Shown in pieces: positions 7,630 through 16,153 of a stretch of 64,000 nucleotides of DNA. Source of the stretch: Polaromonas sp. A23 (GTDB lineage Bacteria > Pseudomonadota > Gammaproteobacteria > Burkholderiales > Burkholderiaceae_C); contig NZ_MUNO01000037.1 in the NCBI RefSeq assembly GCF_002001015.1, positions 1 through 64,000 on the forward strand, given 5' to 3'. The notes below the pieces were generated by a model. That model saw only the letters and a program-made list of their open reading frames with translations. It had not been told where the DNA came from and made no database searches. Both the position numbers and the translations under genes were made by a program. Every line of letters begins with the position of its first letter. The stretch's first letter is position 1.

Positions 7630-9914
7630 AATCCTTTTTTTCGCCACTGCCTGCCTTTAGCAGCCTGACCCTGCTTTTCCTCCTGGGTGGGTGCGCGCAA
7701 CTCATCCGCGACGACGCAAGTACCAAATTGCGCGAAGGCGACTATGAAACTGCAATACAGGGGCTGCAAGAAGGCGTAACCAAATACCCCGAGAGCGCCA
7801 CGCTCAGAGCCGGGCTGGTGTCGGCCCAGACCGAAGCCGTTTCACGCCTTTTGGCTCAAGCTACTCAGCAGCGTGCCGTTGGGCGTTTTGACGATGCTGA
7901 CAACACGCTGCTGCGTGCACTGGCACTGGACCCCAGAAACGAACGCATCCTGGCTTTGCAGAATGACGTCGTGATGCAACGGCGGGCAGAAAAGAGCCTG
8001 GACGAAGCGCTGACGCTGATGAACAGCAAGAAGAAAGAGCAAGCATTGCGCGCGGTGGAGTCCGGGCTTCGAGATGTGCCCCGGCAACAAGAGCTGTTGG
8101 CATTGCAACGCCGGCTGGAAGCCGAGCTTCGTTTCGAGTCCGAGCCTGCGGGGCGACGCGGGCTTGCAGAGGAACGTGTGATCACGCTCGACTTCCGCAA
8201 TGCACCGCTGTCTACCGTGCTGGAAGCTATCACTCGCGGTAGCGGTATCAACTTTATTCTTGACCGTGACGTCAAACAGGACAGCCGCGTTACCTTGTAT
8301 CTGCGGTCAGCGAGGGTTGATGACGCCATTGATCTGGTCACGGGAGCGCATCAATTGTCGCGCCGTATCGTTGACTCCAAAACCGTGCTGCTTTATCCCA
8401 ACACACCTGAAAAGCAGCGTGAACATCAAGAGCAGATCATTCGGGTATTTCACCTCGGGCACGCAGAAGCCAAGTCCACGGCGGCCTTGCTGCGTGGGAT
8501 GTTGCGCATCAAGGATCCTTTTGTCGATGAACGTGCAAATCTGATCGCGTTGCGGGAAACTCCGGAGATCATTGCCCTCGCGGAACGACTGGTAGCGCTG
8601 CACGATGTGGGCGAAGCCGAAGTCATGCTGGAAGTTGAAATTCTGGAAATCAAGACAACCCGCTTGACCGAGCTGGGAATTAATTTTCCAAACAGCTTTT
8701 CGTTGACTCCGTTACCCATACCGGGCGCTACCGGTCTGACGGTGAGCAGCATGAAGAGTCTGAACTCCGACCGTATTGGAGTGGGGGTAGCGGGCTTGCT
8801 TGTGAATCTGCGCCGCGAGGTGGGTGATTTCAATATTCTGGCCAACCCCCGCATACGCGCAAAAAGCCGGGAGAAGGCCCGTATTCTGATTGGCGACAAA
8901 GTACCGGTGATCACCTCCAATTCAACTGCAACCGGATTTTTGTCAGAAAGCGTCAGCTATCTGGATGTGGGCATCAAGCTGGAAGTTGAGCCTACGGTCT
9001 CGCCGGACGATGAGGTGTCCATCAAGCTTGGACTGGAAGTCAGCAGCCTGGCAAAGGAAATACGTACGGCTGGCGGTTCGCTGGCTTACCAAATTGGTAC
9101 CCGCAACGCCAACACCATCCTGCGCCTGCGCGATGGGGAAACGCAGTTACTGGCGGGCCTGATCAGCAATGAAGACCGCTCCAGTGCCAATCGCGTTCCA
9201 GGACTGGGGGACTTGCCGGTCCTGGGACGGCTGTTTTCCAGCCAGAGAGACGACTTCCAGCGTACCGAGCTGGTCTTGGCCATCACGCCACGCATTTTGC
9301 GGAACGCACCGCGGCCTGACATTGCCCAGGCAGAGATGTGGGTTGGTAGCGAAATGGCAACGCGTTTGCGCGCCACGCCGACACGCGTACCGATGACCTC
9401 CGCGAGCGTCGCGGCGGCAACCCCAAGCACCGGACTCGCCTCCCCTGCCGCATCAGCGAATACCAAAGCGGTTTCACCGCCGGCGGCTGCAGCTGCGGCC
9501 GCCGGCCCCGTTCAACTTAGCTGGCAGGCGCCTTCCGAGTTGAAGGCTGGCGCTGAGTTTGTCGTTACCTTGGGTCTCGCGTCGAATGCCCCACTTCGGG
9601 GTGCCCCACTGGAAATAGGATTCCCGGCAAAGTCTCTGGAAGTATTGGAAGTGACTGAGGGGGCATTTTTCAGGCAGTCAGGAGGAGCTACCAGCTTCAC
9701 CCATGCAGTTAACGCGACGACGGGCCGTATCAGCGCGGGAATTCTTACCAACGATACAGGCGGGGCAACAGGCCAAGGCAATTTGTTGCAGTTGCGGCTG
9801 AAGGCCAAAGCGCCGGGGCCGATTGATCTGGTGATTACCAGCCTTAAACCCATTGCCCTGAATGGTGTAGCAGCCATTGGCGAACTACCCACACTGCGTC
9901 TTGACGTGAAATGA
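7626..9914 (+). CDS. Secretin lipoprotein (GspD/PilQ/MshL type) with C-terminal cohesin domain
   Basis: 762 residues. A lipobox (LGGC, Cys about 23) predicts an outer-membrane lipoprotein. Residues about 30-165 look like TPR helices. About 180-260 is an N0/STN-like domain (ITLDFRNAPLSTVLEAI). About 265-580 carries the secretin N1 and pore domains (NANTILRLRDGETQLLAGL, VPGLGDLPVLGRLF, ELVLAITPRI). After an Ala/Pro-rich linker, residues about 635-762 form a cohesin-like beta domain (VTLGLASNAPLRGAPLEIGF ...). The multimer would form the outer-membrane channel of the apparatus encoded here. Secretins with a cohesin tail are not standard GspD; the partner of the cohesin is unknown. Confidence 0.88.
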   Translation: MKSFFSPLPAFSSLTLLFLLGGCAQLIRDDASTKLREGDYETAIQGLQEGVTKYPESATLRAGLVSAQTEAVSRLLAQATQQRAVGRFDDADNTLLRALALDPRNERILALQNDVVMQRRAEKSLDEALTLMNSKKKEQALRAVESGLRDVPRQQELLALQRRLEAELRFESEPAGRRGLAEERVITLDFRNAPLSTVLEAITRGSGINFILDRDVKQDSRVTLYLRSARVDDAIDLVTGAHQLSRRIVDSKTVLLYPNTPEKQREHQEQIIRVFHLGHAEAKSTAALLRGMLRIKDPFVDERANLIALRETPEIIALAERLVALHDVGEAEVMLEVEILEIKTTRLTELGINFPNSFSLTPLPIPGATGLTVSSMKSLNSDRIGVGVAGLLVNLRREVGDFNILANPRIRAKSREKARILIGDKVPVITSNSTATGFLSESVSYLDVGIKLEVEPTVSPDDEVSIKLGLEVSSLAKEIRTAGGSLAYQIGTRNANTILRLRDGETQLLAGLISNEDRSSANRVPGLGDLPVLGRLFSSQRDDFQRTELVLAITPRILRNAPRPDIAQAEMWVGSEMATRLRATPTRVPMTSASVAAATPSTGLASPAASANTKAVSPPAAAAAAAGPVQLSWQAPSELKAGAEFVVTLGLASNAPLRGAPLEIGFPAKSLEVLEVTEGAFFRQSGGATSFTHAVNATTGRISAGILTNDTGGATGQGNLLQLRLKAKAPGPIDLVITSLKPIALNGVAAIGELPTLRLDVK

Positions 9915-10411
9915 TTGCGCTTTCCAGAACCGCTGCAAGGATTGAAGCCCGCGGCTTCACGATCATTGAACTGCTGGTCGTGATGGCTGTCCTGGGAATA
10001 CTTGCGGCGGCCGTCATGCCGCTCGGGGAGACACTTTTGACCGCGCAAAGGGAGCGCGATCTTCGCCTGGCTTTGCGGGAACTTCGGGGCGCCATCGACG
10101 ACTACAAGCGGGCCGCCGACCAGGGCGCCATTGTCGTGACCTCCGGGCAATCGGGCTATCCGGCCAATCTGAAGACACTGGTGGACGGCACGCCTGACGC
10201 ACGCCCACAAGGAAAAGGGAAAACGCAATATTTTCTGCGTCAGATCCCCCGCGACCCGTTTGCCGATGCCCGCCTGCCGGCAGAGCAGACGTGGCGGCTG
10301 CGTAGCTACGCCTCACCGCCAAACAAACCGGCGACGGGTGCTGATGTTTACGATGTTCATTCCTCATCAGACGGAATCGCACTGGATGGGTCGCCCTATG
10401 CCAAATGGTAA
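9911..10411 (+). CDS. Type II secretion/type IV pilin-like pseudopilin
   Basis: 166 residues, overlapping the secretin stop by four bases (ATGA). The prepilin motif is RG|FTIIELLVV at about residue 15, with Glu at mature position 5, followed by a hydrophobic helix. A prepilin peptidase would cleave after the Gly; that peptidase is not in the window. The globular part ends in a GspG-like PYAKW tail, which the next gene shares as EYAAW. Likely a major or minor pseudopilin of this system. Confidence 0.85.
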   Translation: MIALSRTAARIEARGFTIIELLVVMAVLGILAAAVMPLGETLLTAQRERDLRLALRELRGAIDDYKRAADQGAIVVTSGQSGYPANLKTLVDGTPDARPQGKGKTQYFLRQIPRDPFADARLPAEQTWRLRSYASPPNKPATGADVYDVHSSSDGIALDGSPYAKW

Positions 10412-10823
10412 AAATTCAGTCCGCCGCAGGCTACAGCGAGTGATCCAGACGCGCCCCTTTTCCGGCGGCTTTACGCTGATTGAGTTGCTGGTGGTTATGG
10501 CGGTGCTTGCAGTATTGGCAAGCCTTGTAGCACCCCGGTACCTTGACCGCGTGGACGATGCCCGCGAGACTGTGCTGCGGCAAAACCTGGTGGGCCTGCG
10601 TACGGCCATCGATCAGTTCTACCGTGACAAAGCCCGCTATCCGGAAACACTGGATGAGCTGGTCACACAGCGCTATATCCGCGCTATCCCGCTTGACCCG
10701 ATGACGAAAAGAACGGATTCGTGGATCCTGGTCTCACCCAAGGAGTCCTCCAAGGCCGTGTTCGACGTCAAAAGCGGTGCTACCCAGCGTGCCAGAGATG
10801 GAAGCGAGTATGCGGCTTGGTAG
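10398..10823 (+). CDS. GspG-like pseudopilin
   Basis: 141 residues from the ATG at 10398, which overlaps the preceding gene by 14 bases and has GGATGGG upstream; an in-frame ATG at 10386 is an alternative. The frame is open further upstream, but that part encodes nothing pilin-like. The prepilin site is GG|FTLIELLVV with Glu5, followed by a GspG-like core (YPETLDELV, IPLDPMT) and the C-terminal EYAAW. Second of three consecutive pseudopilin genes. Confidence 0.85.
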   Translation: MPNGKNSVRRRLQRVIQTRPFSGGFTLIELLVVMAVLAVLASLVAPRYLDRVDDARETVLRQNLVGLRTAIDQFYRDKARYPETLDELVTQRYIRAIPLDPMTKRTDSWILVSPKESSKAVFDVKSGATQRARDGSEYAAW

Positions 10824-11325
10824 CACCCCCACCTCGTCGGCGTCATCATCTGCGGAGCAGGGCTTCACTCTGCTTGCTGTGCTGGCTGCCATGTTCATCC
10901 TCGCCCTTTCGACGCAGGGCGTCATGACCTATGTGTCACAACAAGCGCAACGCGATCGGGAAGAGGAGTTGTTGCGTATAGGGCAGGCCTATGTGCAAGC
11001 CATTGGCAGCTACTATGAATCGTCTCCCGGCAGCGTAAAAAAATGGCCGCGCTCTCTGGAAGATCTTACAGACGACAAACGATTCGTAGGCATCAAGCGC
11101 CATTTGAGAGAGGTTTATTCAGATCCGGTCGCTCGATCGTCCGCCTGGGGCATCGTGCCCTCTTCAGACGGTGGAATTGCCGGTCTTCACAGCCTGAGTG
11201 ACCTACGGCCCTTGCGTACTGCAGCAATGGAGTTTGGCGCTTTGGTTCTTCCCCCCGCGGGCCGCTATGCTGACTGGCAATTTGTCTACCAGCCTCCGCC
11301 AACAGTACCCCCGCCGAAGCGTTAA
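10810..11325 (+). CDS. Minor pseudopilin-like protein lacking Glu5
   Basis: 171 residues from the ATG at 10810, which has GGAAG five bases upstream and overlaps the previous gene; the ATG at 10798 is an alternative. The N-terminal motif is EQG|FTLLAVLAAMF. It looks like a prepilin cleavage site and helix but has Ala where pilins have Glu5. The absence of Glu5 is a property of tip-type minor pseudopilins such as GspK. The rest has a Pro-rich C-terminus. The role as a tip or priming subunit is inference. Confidence 0.75.
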   Translation: MRLGSTPTSSASSSAEQGFTLLAVLAAMFILALSTQGVMTYVSQQAQRDREEELLRIGQAYVQAIGSYYESSPGSVKKWPRSLEDLTDDKRFVGIKRHLREVYSDPVARSSAWGIVPSSDGGIAGLHSLSDLRPLRTAAMEFGALVLPPAGRYADWQFVYQPPPTVPPPKR

Positions 11326-11327
11326 AC

Positions 11328-12521
11328 ATGCAGTACCGCGTCCGGAGCTTGCAATTAGGCGATTTGTCTGTCAGCGAACAAGTGCTGGAGTCAGACGACG
11401 AGTCGGCCCTGCGCGCTTCACTGCAGACGCAAGGGCGAACAGTACTCAGCATTCGCAAGGTTTCAACACTCTGGCCGCTCAAGCGGTCAGTAGCACGCAA
11501 TCGCTTCCCGCTGTTCTGCCGCGAAGTAAGGACGTTGATCCACGCCGGCATGACCATTGTTGAGGCGGTAGACACACTGTCCGCGCGCGAACGTCTTGAG
11601 GGACGCAGTGAAAGTCTGTCGGCAGCGCTGCTGGTACGTTTGCAGCAAGGCAAGTCGCTGTCCAATGCATTGAGCGAACTGCCCAACACCCCAACCGTCT
11701 TGATTGCTGCCGTGCGGGCAGGTGAACGTACCAGTAATCTGATTGAAGCACTTGACGACTATTTGCGCTTTAACAATCTGGTGGAGCAGTTAAGAACGAA
11801 AGTCATCAGCGCATCTATCTACCCTGCATTGGTTACAACGTTGGGCCTGGGAATTTCCCTCTTTCTGTTGCTGGTGGTCATGCCCAATTTCGCAGGCATG
11901 TATGAAAATTTGAGAGGTGCCTCCACCGGAACCACCGCGCTCACCATCGAGATCAGTCAATTCATCGGAAAAAACCGGAACGCCACTTTGGGTGGCATGG
12001 CTTTCACCGGCGCTGCGCTGATTTTCTGGATTGTCAGCGGCAATGCGAAAAAGTTTTTTGCTCAGCTGGGGCGTTCGATTCCCTGGATACACAAGCGCAT
12101 GGAAGATTTTCAATTGGCCATGATGTACCAGGCCCTCGCGTTGCTGCTTAAAGGCGGATACCCCATGACGGAAGCAATGGCTGTTGCTAGCCAGTCCGCG
12201 CTCTCTCTTCACTTGAAAATGTCACTTGAACAGGCGCTTGGCCAGATAGAGCGCGGTGGCCTTGTTTCGCAGGCACTTTCAGAGGCCCACCTGTGTGATG
12301 AAGTTGGACGCCGGCTGATGGCTGCCGCCGAACGCAACGGCGATTTCTACCTGGCCGCCGATGTGGTTTCGCGCTTGCATGGGGAGCGGTTTGAGCTGTT
12401 TGTTGAGCGTGCTACGCGCATCGTTGAACCACTCCTGCTACTGGCAGTCGCCCTGATGGTCGGCACCATTGTTGTCATGATGTACCTGCCTGTCTTTGAC
12501 ATGGCTACGAATTTGCGCTGA
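11328..12521 (+). CDS. GspF/PilC-type inner-membrane platform protein
   Basis: 397 residues with two copies of the T2SSF domain (about 65-190 and 265-390), including FCREVRTLIHAGMTI and LALLLKGGYPMTEAM. Three hydrophobic membrane segments lie near 165-190, 220-240 and 365-390. This is the usual size and layout of GspF/PilC/MshG, the polytopic core that couples the cytoplasmic ATPase to pseudopilus growth. It begins two bases after the previous stop, within the same operon. Confidence 0.9.
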   Translation: MQYRVRSLQLGDLSVSEQVLESDDESALRASLQTQGRTVLSIRKVSTLWPLKRSVARNRFPLFCREVRTLIHAGMTIVEAVDTLSARERLEGRSESLSAALLVRLQQGKSLSNALSELPNTPTVLIAAVRAGERTSNLIEALDDYLRFNNLVEQLRTKVISASIYPALVTTLGLGISLFLLLVVMPNFAGMYENLRGASTGTTALTIEISQFIGKNRNATLGGMAFTGAALIFWIVSGNAKKFFAQLGRSIPWIHKRMEDFQLAMMYQALALLLKGGYPMTEAMAVASQSALSLHLKMSLEQALGQIERGGLVSQALSEAHLCDEVGRRLMAAAERNGDFYLAADVVSRLHGERFELFVERATRIVEPLLLLAVALMVGTIVVMMYLPVFDMATNLR

Positions 12522-12537
12522 CTGAAAGTTTGAGCCC

Positions 12538-14169
12538 ATGAATACGACCGCATCGGCCAACATGGCTACGCAACACCAGCTCGACATGGCCTTGGTAGCA
12601 CTGCGCCAATCCCCTGCCCTGGACGGAAGTATTTGCCAGATGCTCATCAGAACCTTGGGCATCAGTGAATCAGCTTTGGCCACCCTGCTGCAGGATGGGC
12701 ACGGGATTACGTTGATCGACGATGAACGCTGGCTGCAAGTCAATGCAGATCCTGCAGGAGATCCAGCAAACAACTCGCCTGGCGTTATGAAAATCACGCT
12801 CGGCGAGGAATTGCTGCTGCTGTGTGAAGATCCCTGGTCAGCTGAGGCCATGGCGGCACAGGCAAGACCTGCGCCAGTCCACATGCAGCTTGCACTGGCG
12901 CGGCCGGGGCAACTGGCCTCATTGCAGAAGAACCTCAAACCTAAAACGTCCACGCCAAACCTCGCCTTGTCAAAAGGCAACGTCAATAATTCTTTCTCCG
13001 TCGTCCAGTTTGTGGACCAAGCTATTGTTCGAGCCTACGAAGAGGGCGCCAGCGATATTCACTTTGAAACCGATCGTCGCGGGGTGGGGATCAAATACCG
13101 ACTGGATGGCGTGATGGCTCCCGGTGAGCGGCTGGACGACGGCCGCGCAGAGGAAGTAATTTCCCGCATCAAGGTATTGGCGCAACTCGACATCACCGAA
13201 CGTCGCCGGCCACAGGACGGGCGAATCCATTGGCAGCGGGACGGTGGGGATAGTATTGATCTGCGTGTTTCCATCATGCCCAGCATTTTTGGCGAAGACG
13301 CGGTGCTGCGCCTTCTGGACAAAGCCCAGCTGCGCCATAGCGAGCAAAGCATGTCGCTGGATGTTTTGGGTTTTGATGCCAATGTGGCAGCCGTTATTCG
13401 GGAATTGGCAACACGCCCGCACGGCATGTTGCTAATCACAGGGCCGACGGGCAGCGGTAAAACCACCACCGTTTACGCCGCCCTTTCAGAAGCCAATGAC
13501 GGCCTGGAAAAAATCGTGACCATTGAAGATCCGGTGGAGTACGAACTCCCGGGTGTATTGCAAATTCCGGTGAACGAGCAGAAAGGCCTGACCTTCGCTA
13601 CGGGACTCCGGTCCATCTTGCGCCATGATCCGGACAAAATCCTGGTCGGTGAAATTCGGGACGCTGAAACAGCCGAAATTGCCATCCAATCATCTCTTAC
13701 AGGGCATCTGGTATTTACCACTGTCCATGCCAACAGTCTGTTTGACGTATTAGGCCGCTTTCAGCACTTCGGCATTGACCCCTTTGCGCTTGCTTCGGCT
13801 CTCAACGGAGTCGTGGTACAGCGCTTGCTACGCAGGTTATGCAAGCATTGTGGGACCTGGCGGGAGCCTACGAGTAATGAAGAGAAAAAATTGATCTCTT
13901 TAAACCTGCCTGTACCTCTTAAGTTGCCGGTAGCACATGGCTGTGACCATTGCCGCCAGACTGGTTACCGCGGACGCTTTGTGGTGGCAGAGGTCCATGA
14001 ATTGACAGACAAAGTGCGCGATCTGATCGTTCGCAAACCCTCGATGACAGAACTTAAAGAAATTATTTACCGCGATGAAAACACCCGGCTGCTAATGCAA
14101 GCACTGAACCAGGTGGCGCAAGGCAGCACAACGCTGGAGGAGGTAACCCGTGTGGTTGGCTTGGTCTGA
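12538..14169 (+). CDS. GspE/PilB-type assembly ATPase
   Basis: 543 residues. An N-terminal GspE-N-like domain (about 1-120) is followed by the ATPase core: ASDIHFET Asp-box region (about 171), Walker A GPTGSGKT (about 300), Walker B region ILVGEIRD (about 366) and a His-box GHLVFTTVHAN. A zinc-binding tetracysteine (CKHC near 436, CDHC near 469) is present, as in active GspE/PilB extension ATPases. It would drive pseudopilus assembly from the cytoplasm with the GspF-like protein encoded just upstream. Confidence 0.92.
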   Translation: MNTTASANMATQHQLDMALVALRQSPALDGSICQMLIRTLGISESALATLLQDGHGITLIDDERWLQVNADPAGDPANNSPGVMKITLGEELLLLCEDPWSAEAMAAQARPAPVHMQLALARPGQLASLQKNLKPKTSTPNLALSKGNVNNSFSVVQFVDQAIVRAYEEGASDIHFETDRRGVGIKYRLDGVMAPGERLDDGRAEEVISRIKVLAQLDITERRRPQDGRIHWQRDGGDSIDLRVSIMPSIFGEDAVLRLLDKAQLRHSEQSMSLDVLGFDANVAAVIRELATRPHGMLLITGPTGSGKTTTVYAALSEANDGLEKIVTIEDPVEYELPGVLQIPVNEQKGLTFATGLRSILRHDPDKILVGEIRDAETAEIAIQSSLTGHLVFTTVHANSLFDVLGRFQHFGIDPFALASALNGVVVQRLLRRLCKHCGTWREPTSNEEKKLISLNLPVPLKLPVAHGCDHCRQTGYRGRFVVAEVHELTDKVRDLIVRKPSMTELKEIIYRDENTRLLMQALNQVAQGSTTLEEVTRVVGLV

Positions 14170-14872
14170 ACCGGTGGATCTTTACCTCGGCCGGTCCGTT
14201 GCCATGCTCAAGGTTGGCTCTGCCGCGCCCGTCATGATGGAGATACCTGTCACGACGTCGCCGCTGGATGCCACCCTGTCCAGCCTGACTGCTCTGGCGG
14301 GCCGGGATATAGCGAAAGGCAAGCTCCGGGTTTTCCTGAGCGGGGCCTTGTGCCCGGCTCTTGGAGTTTCGACTCCCAAAGAGATAACCCAATGGAAAGA
14401 ACGGCACCAGATCGCACTCGCTTCCGTTGCCCAAACCCTGAGCACCGATACAAATCAGGTTGAATGCGGGATCGACGCTTTTCTCCCTGGAGTAGCTGCC
14501 GCCATCTCCCTTGCGACTCTTGAACAATTGCGCCTGTGGGCAATCAAGTCCCATTACTCCATCGTATCCATTCAACCGCTTTGGGCGTTGGCAACGCAGT
14601 GCCAGGCGGCTCGTCAGCCGGGCATCAAGAGTCTGGTTCTATTGGAGCCGGATGCTGTGACCCTGCTGGCAAGTGACGAGCTGAACCGTTTCACGGCATC
14701 AACCTTGCCCGGTCAGATTGATCCATCCTTATTAGGCACGCACACACGGCGTTGGCAAGTCAGTCATGGCCTCACTGAAGACCAGGTCATGAAAATCGGT
14801 TTTGACATCAAACCGGGGAACGTTGTACCCGCGTACCCCAAACCTTGGTCCAGCCACTGGTACAAACCATGA
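14150..14872 (+). CDS. PilM/GspL-like cytoplasmic component (tentative)
   Basis: 240 residues starting at a GTG that overlaps the ATPase gene by 20 bases. The start is strongly supported by a GGAGGAGG ribosome binding site at 14136-14143. No clear family motif is recognised. Position (after the ATPase, before a PilN-like gene), size, and a repeated mix of beta-strand and helix in the style of actin-like GspL/PilM/MshI proteins make that role the best guess. It has no membrane segment of its own. Confidence 0.5.
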   Translation: MWLAWSEPVDLYLGRSVAMLKVGSAAPVMMEIPVTTSPLDATLSSLTALAGRDIAKGKLRVFLSGALCPALGVSTPKEITQWKERHQIALASVAQTLSTDTNQVECGIDAFLPGVAAAISLATLEQLRLWAIKSHYSIVSIQPLWALATQCQAARQPGIKSLVLLEPDAVTLLASDELNRFTASTLPGQIDPSLLGTHTRRWQVSHGLTEDQVMKIGFDIKPGNVVPAYPKPWSSHWYKP

Positions 14873-15396
14873 AATCAATTCAGATAGATTTCATACAGGA
14901 CAAGCGCTGGCGCTGGATCTGGATAGCGTGCCTGCTTTCCGGAGTGCTTCTTTCGGGCGTGACCGTCTGGCAATGGCAAAAAAGTGATCGTGCCATCCGC
15001 GAAACAGGAAGCCGTATAGAGGGCGTCAGGCAGAAACTAAGCCAATTAAACGCGCCAAAGGAAAGTCTGCCTAACCCCAGGCATGGCAGCGCAGAACAAG
15101 CAGCGAAACTTCTTCAGCAAGACTTGAATAAGGTATTTGCGACCATTGAGAACCTCAAAGAACCTGGTACTCGACTGCGTAATTTAAGTCTCGATGGAGC
15201 TTCCGGCGCGTTGCGGTTGGAGTTTGAGATAGATTCGGTGGGAAAAGCCGCTTCACTCACCGCCCTTCTCAACACAGGCTATGACAACCGCCCCTGGCAG
15301 CTGGAAAGCGTAAGCACCGCTACCAGCAACCCGATGGGGTTCGGATCAGCGCTAAACCACCGCGGAATCTGGAGCGTGCAGCTCGACAAACTTTAG
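14869..15396 (+). CDS. PilN/GspL-C-like inner-membrane protein
   Basis: 175 residues from an ATG that overlaps the previous stop (ATGA). A single membrane segment (about residues 17-37, WIWIACLLSGVLLSGVTVW) is followed by a coiled-coil helix (about 38-100) and a small alpha/beta domain. This is the PilN/MshI-C layout; with the preceding gene it would form a PilM-PilN pair. It is the last gene of the operon. Confidence 0.65.
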   Translation: MKSIQIDFIQDKRWRWIWIACLLSGVLLSGVTVWQWQKSDRAIRETGSRIEGVRQKLSQLNAPKESLPNPRHGSAEQAAKLLQQDLNKVFATIENLKEPGTRLRNLSLDGASGALRLEFEIDSVGKAASLTALLNTGYDNRPWQLESVSTATSNPMGFGSALNHRGIWSVQLDKL

Positions 15397-15425
15397 CGAT
15401 AGACGGCTAAAACCAAAGAGCCGGA

Positions 15426-15920
15426 TTAGCGATAGGAAACGTCAGCGTTGTCAGCCTCTCCACCGGGTTGTCCGTCTTTCCCATAAGAAAGCAGATCAAA
15501 GTCTCCCCCAGCCCCGGGAAAGCGATAGATGTAGGCACGCCCCCAAGGATCCAGTGGTACGGCTTTTTGAAGGTAAGGCCCTTGCCATTTAGGCTCGCTA
15601 TTTGGCTTGACTACCAGGGCAGCCAAGCCTTTTTCTGAAGTGGGGTAGTACCCGGTATCCAGTCGATAGGAATCAAGCGCTTTGCCAAAGGCCTCGATCT
15701 GGGCTTTGGCACTTCCCTGTTCGGATTTTCCGAGTTGAGCAAAGTAACGCGGCCCGACATAAGCAGCCAGCAAGCCAATGATCACCATGACAACGAGCAG
15801 TTCCAGCAAGGTGAAGCCATGATCGAAGAAGCGCTTAATACCTTGATCCGCCCGGAATTGGCGTTTCTTGATGTGTAGATTCCGAAACATAAGTTCTGCA
15901 AGTGCCTCATTAAGGGTCAA
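15426..15920 (-). CDS. gspG: GspG-like major pseudopilin
   Basis: 164 residues, facing the operon end-to-end with 29 bases between stops. The prepilin site is HG|FTLLELLVV with Glu5 and a classic GspG core: YRLDTGYYPTSEKGLAAL, WQGPYL, VPLDPWGR and a C-terminal SYGKDGQPGGEADNADV calcium-site region. The start is uncertain: the ATG at 15920 or the ATG at 15890 (MFRNL...), the latter giving a more usual leader length. It is the most canonical GspG in the window but is on the opposite strand to the other genes of the system. Confidence 0.88.
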   Translation of the reverse strand: MTLNEALAELMFRNLHIKKRQFRADQGIKRFFDHGFTLLELLVVMVIIGLLAAYVGPRYFAQLGKSEQGSAKAQIEAFGKALDSYRLDTGYYPTSEKGLAALVVKPNSEPKWQGPYLQKAVPLDPWGRAYIYRFPGAGGDFDLLSYGKDGQPGGEADNADVSYR

Positions 15921-16153
15921 CGACGGTGGAGTTTACGCTGGTCTGTCACGGCGACTAATCGCGAACCGGGAACCCCGTATCGTTCGAAATATCGGAGCAT
16001 GGGCAAGCCCCTTGACACTTCCGGTTGCATTTCTGACCAGATAAAGCCTCATCCCGGTCAGCCTTCTCCTTTAATTTCCCTGTCTCACCCAAACCATGTA
16101 GGACCGAGTAGCAAACAGCCCGTAGCCCCTGACGGGCCGCGCAAACTGTCAAT

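Noticed and set aside
7630-9910. Several minus-strand frames opposite the secretin gene
   Set aside because: They are shadows of a secretin with clear domains; none has a plausible start or function.
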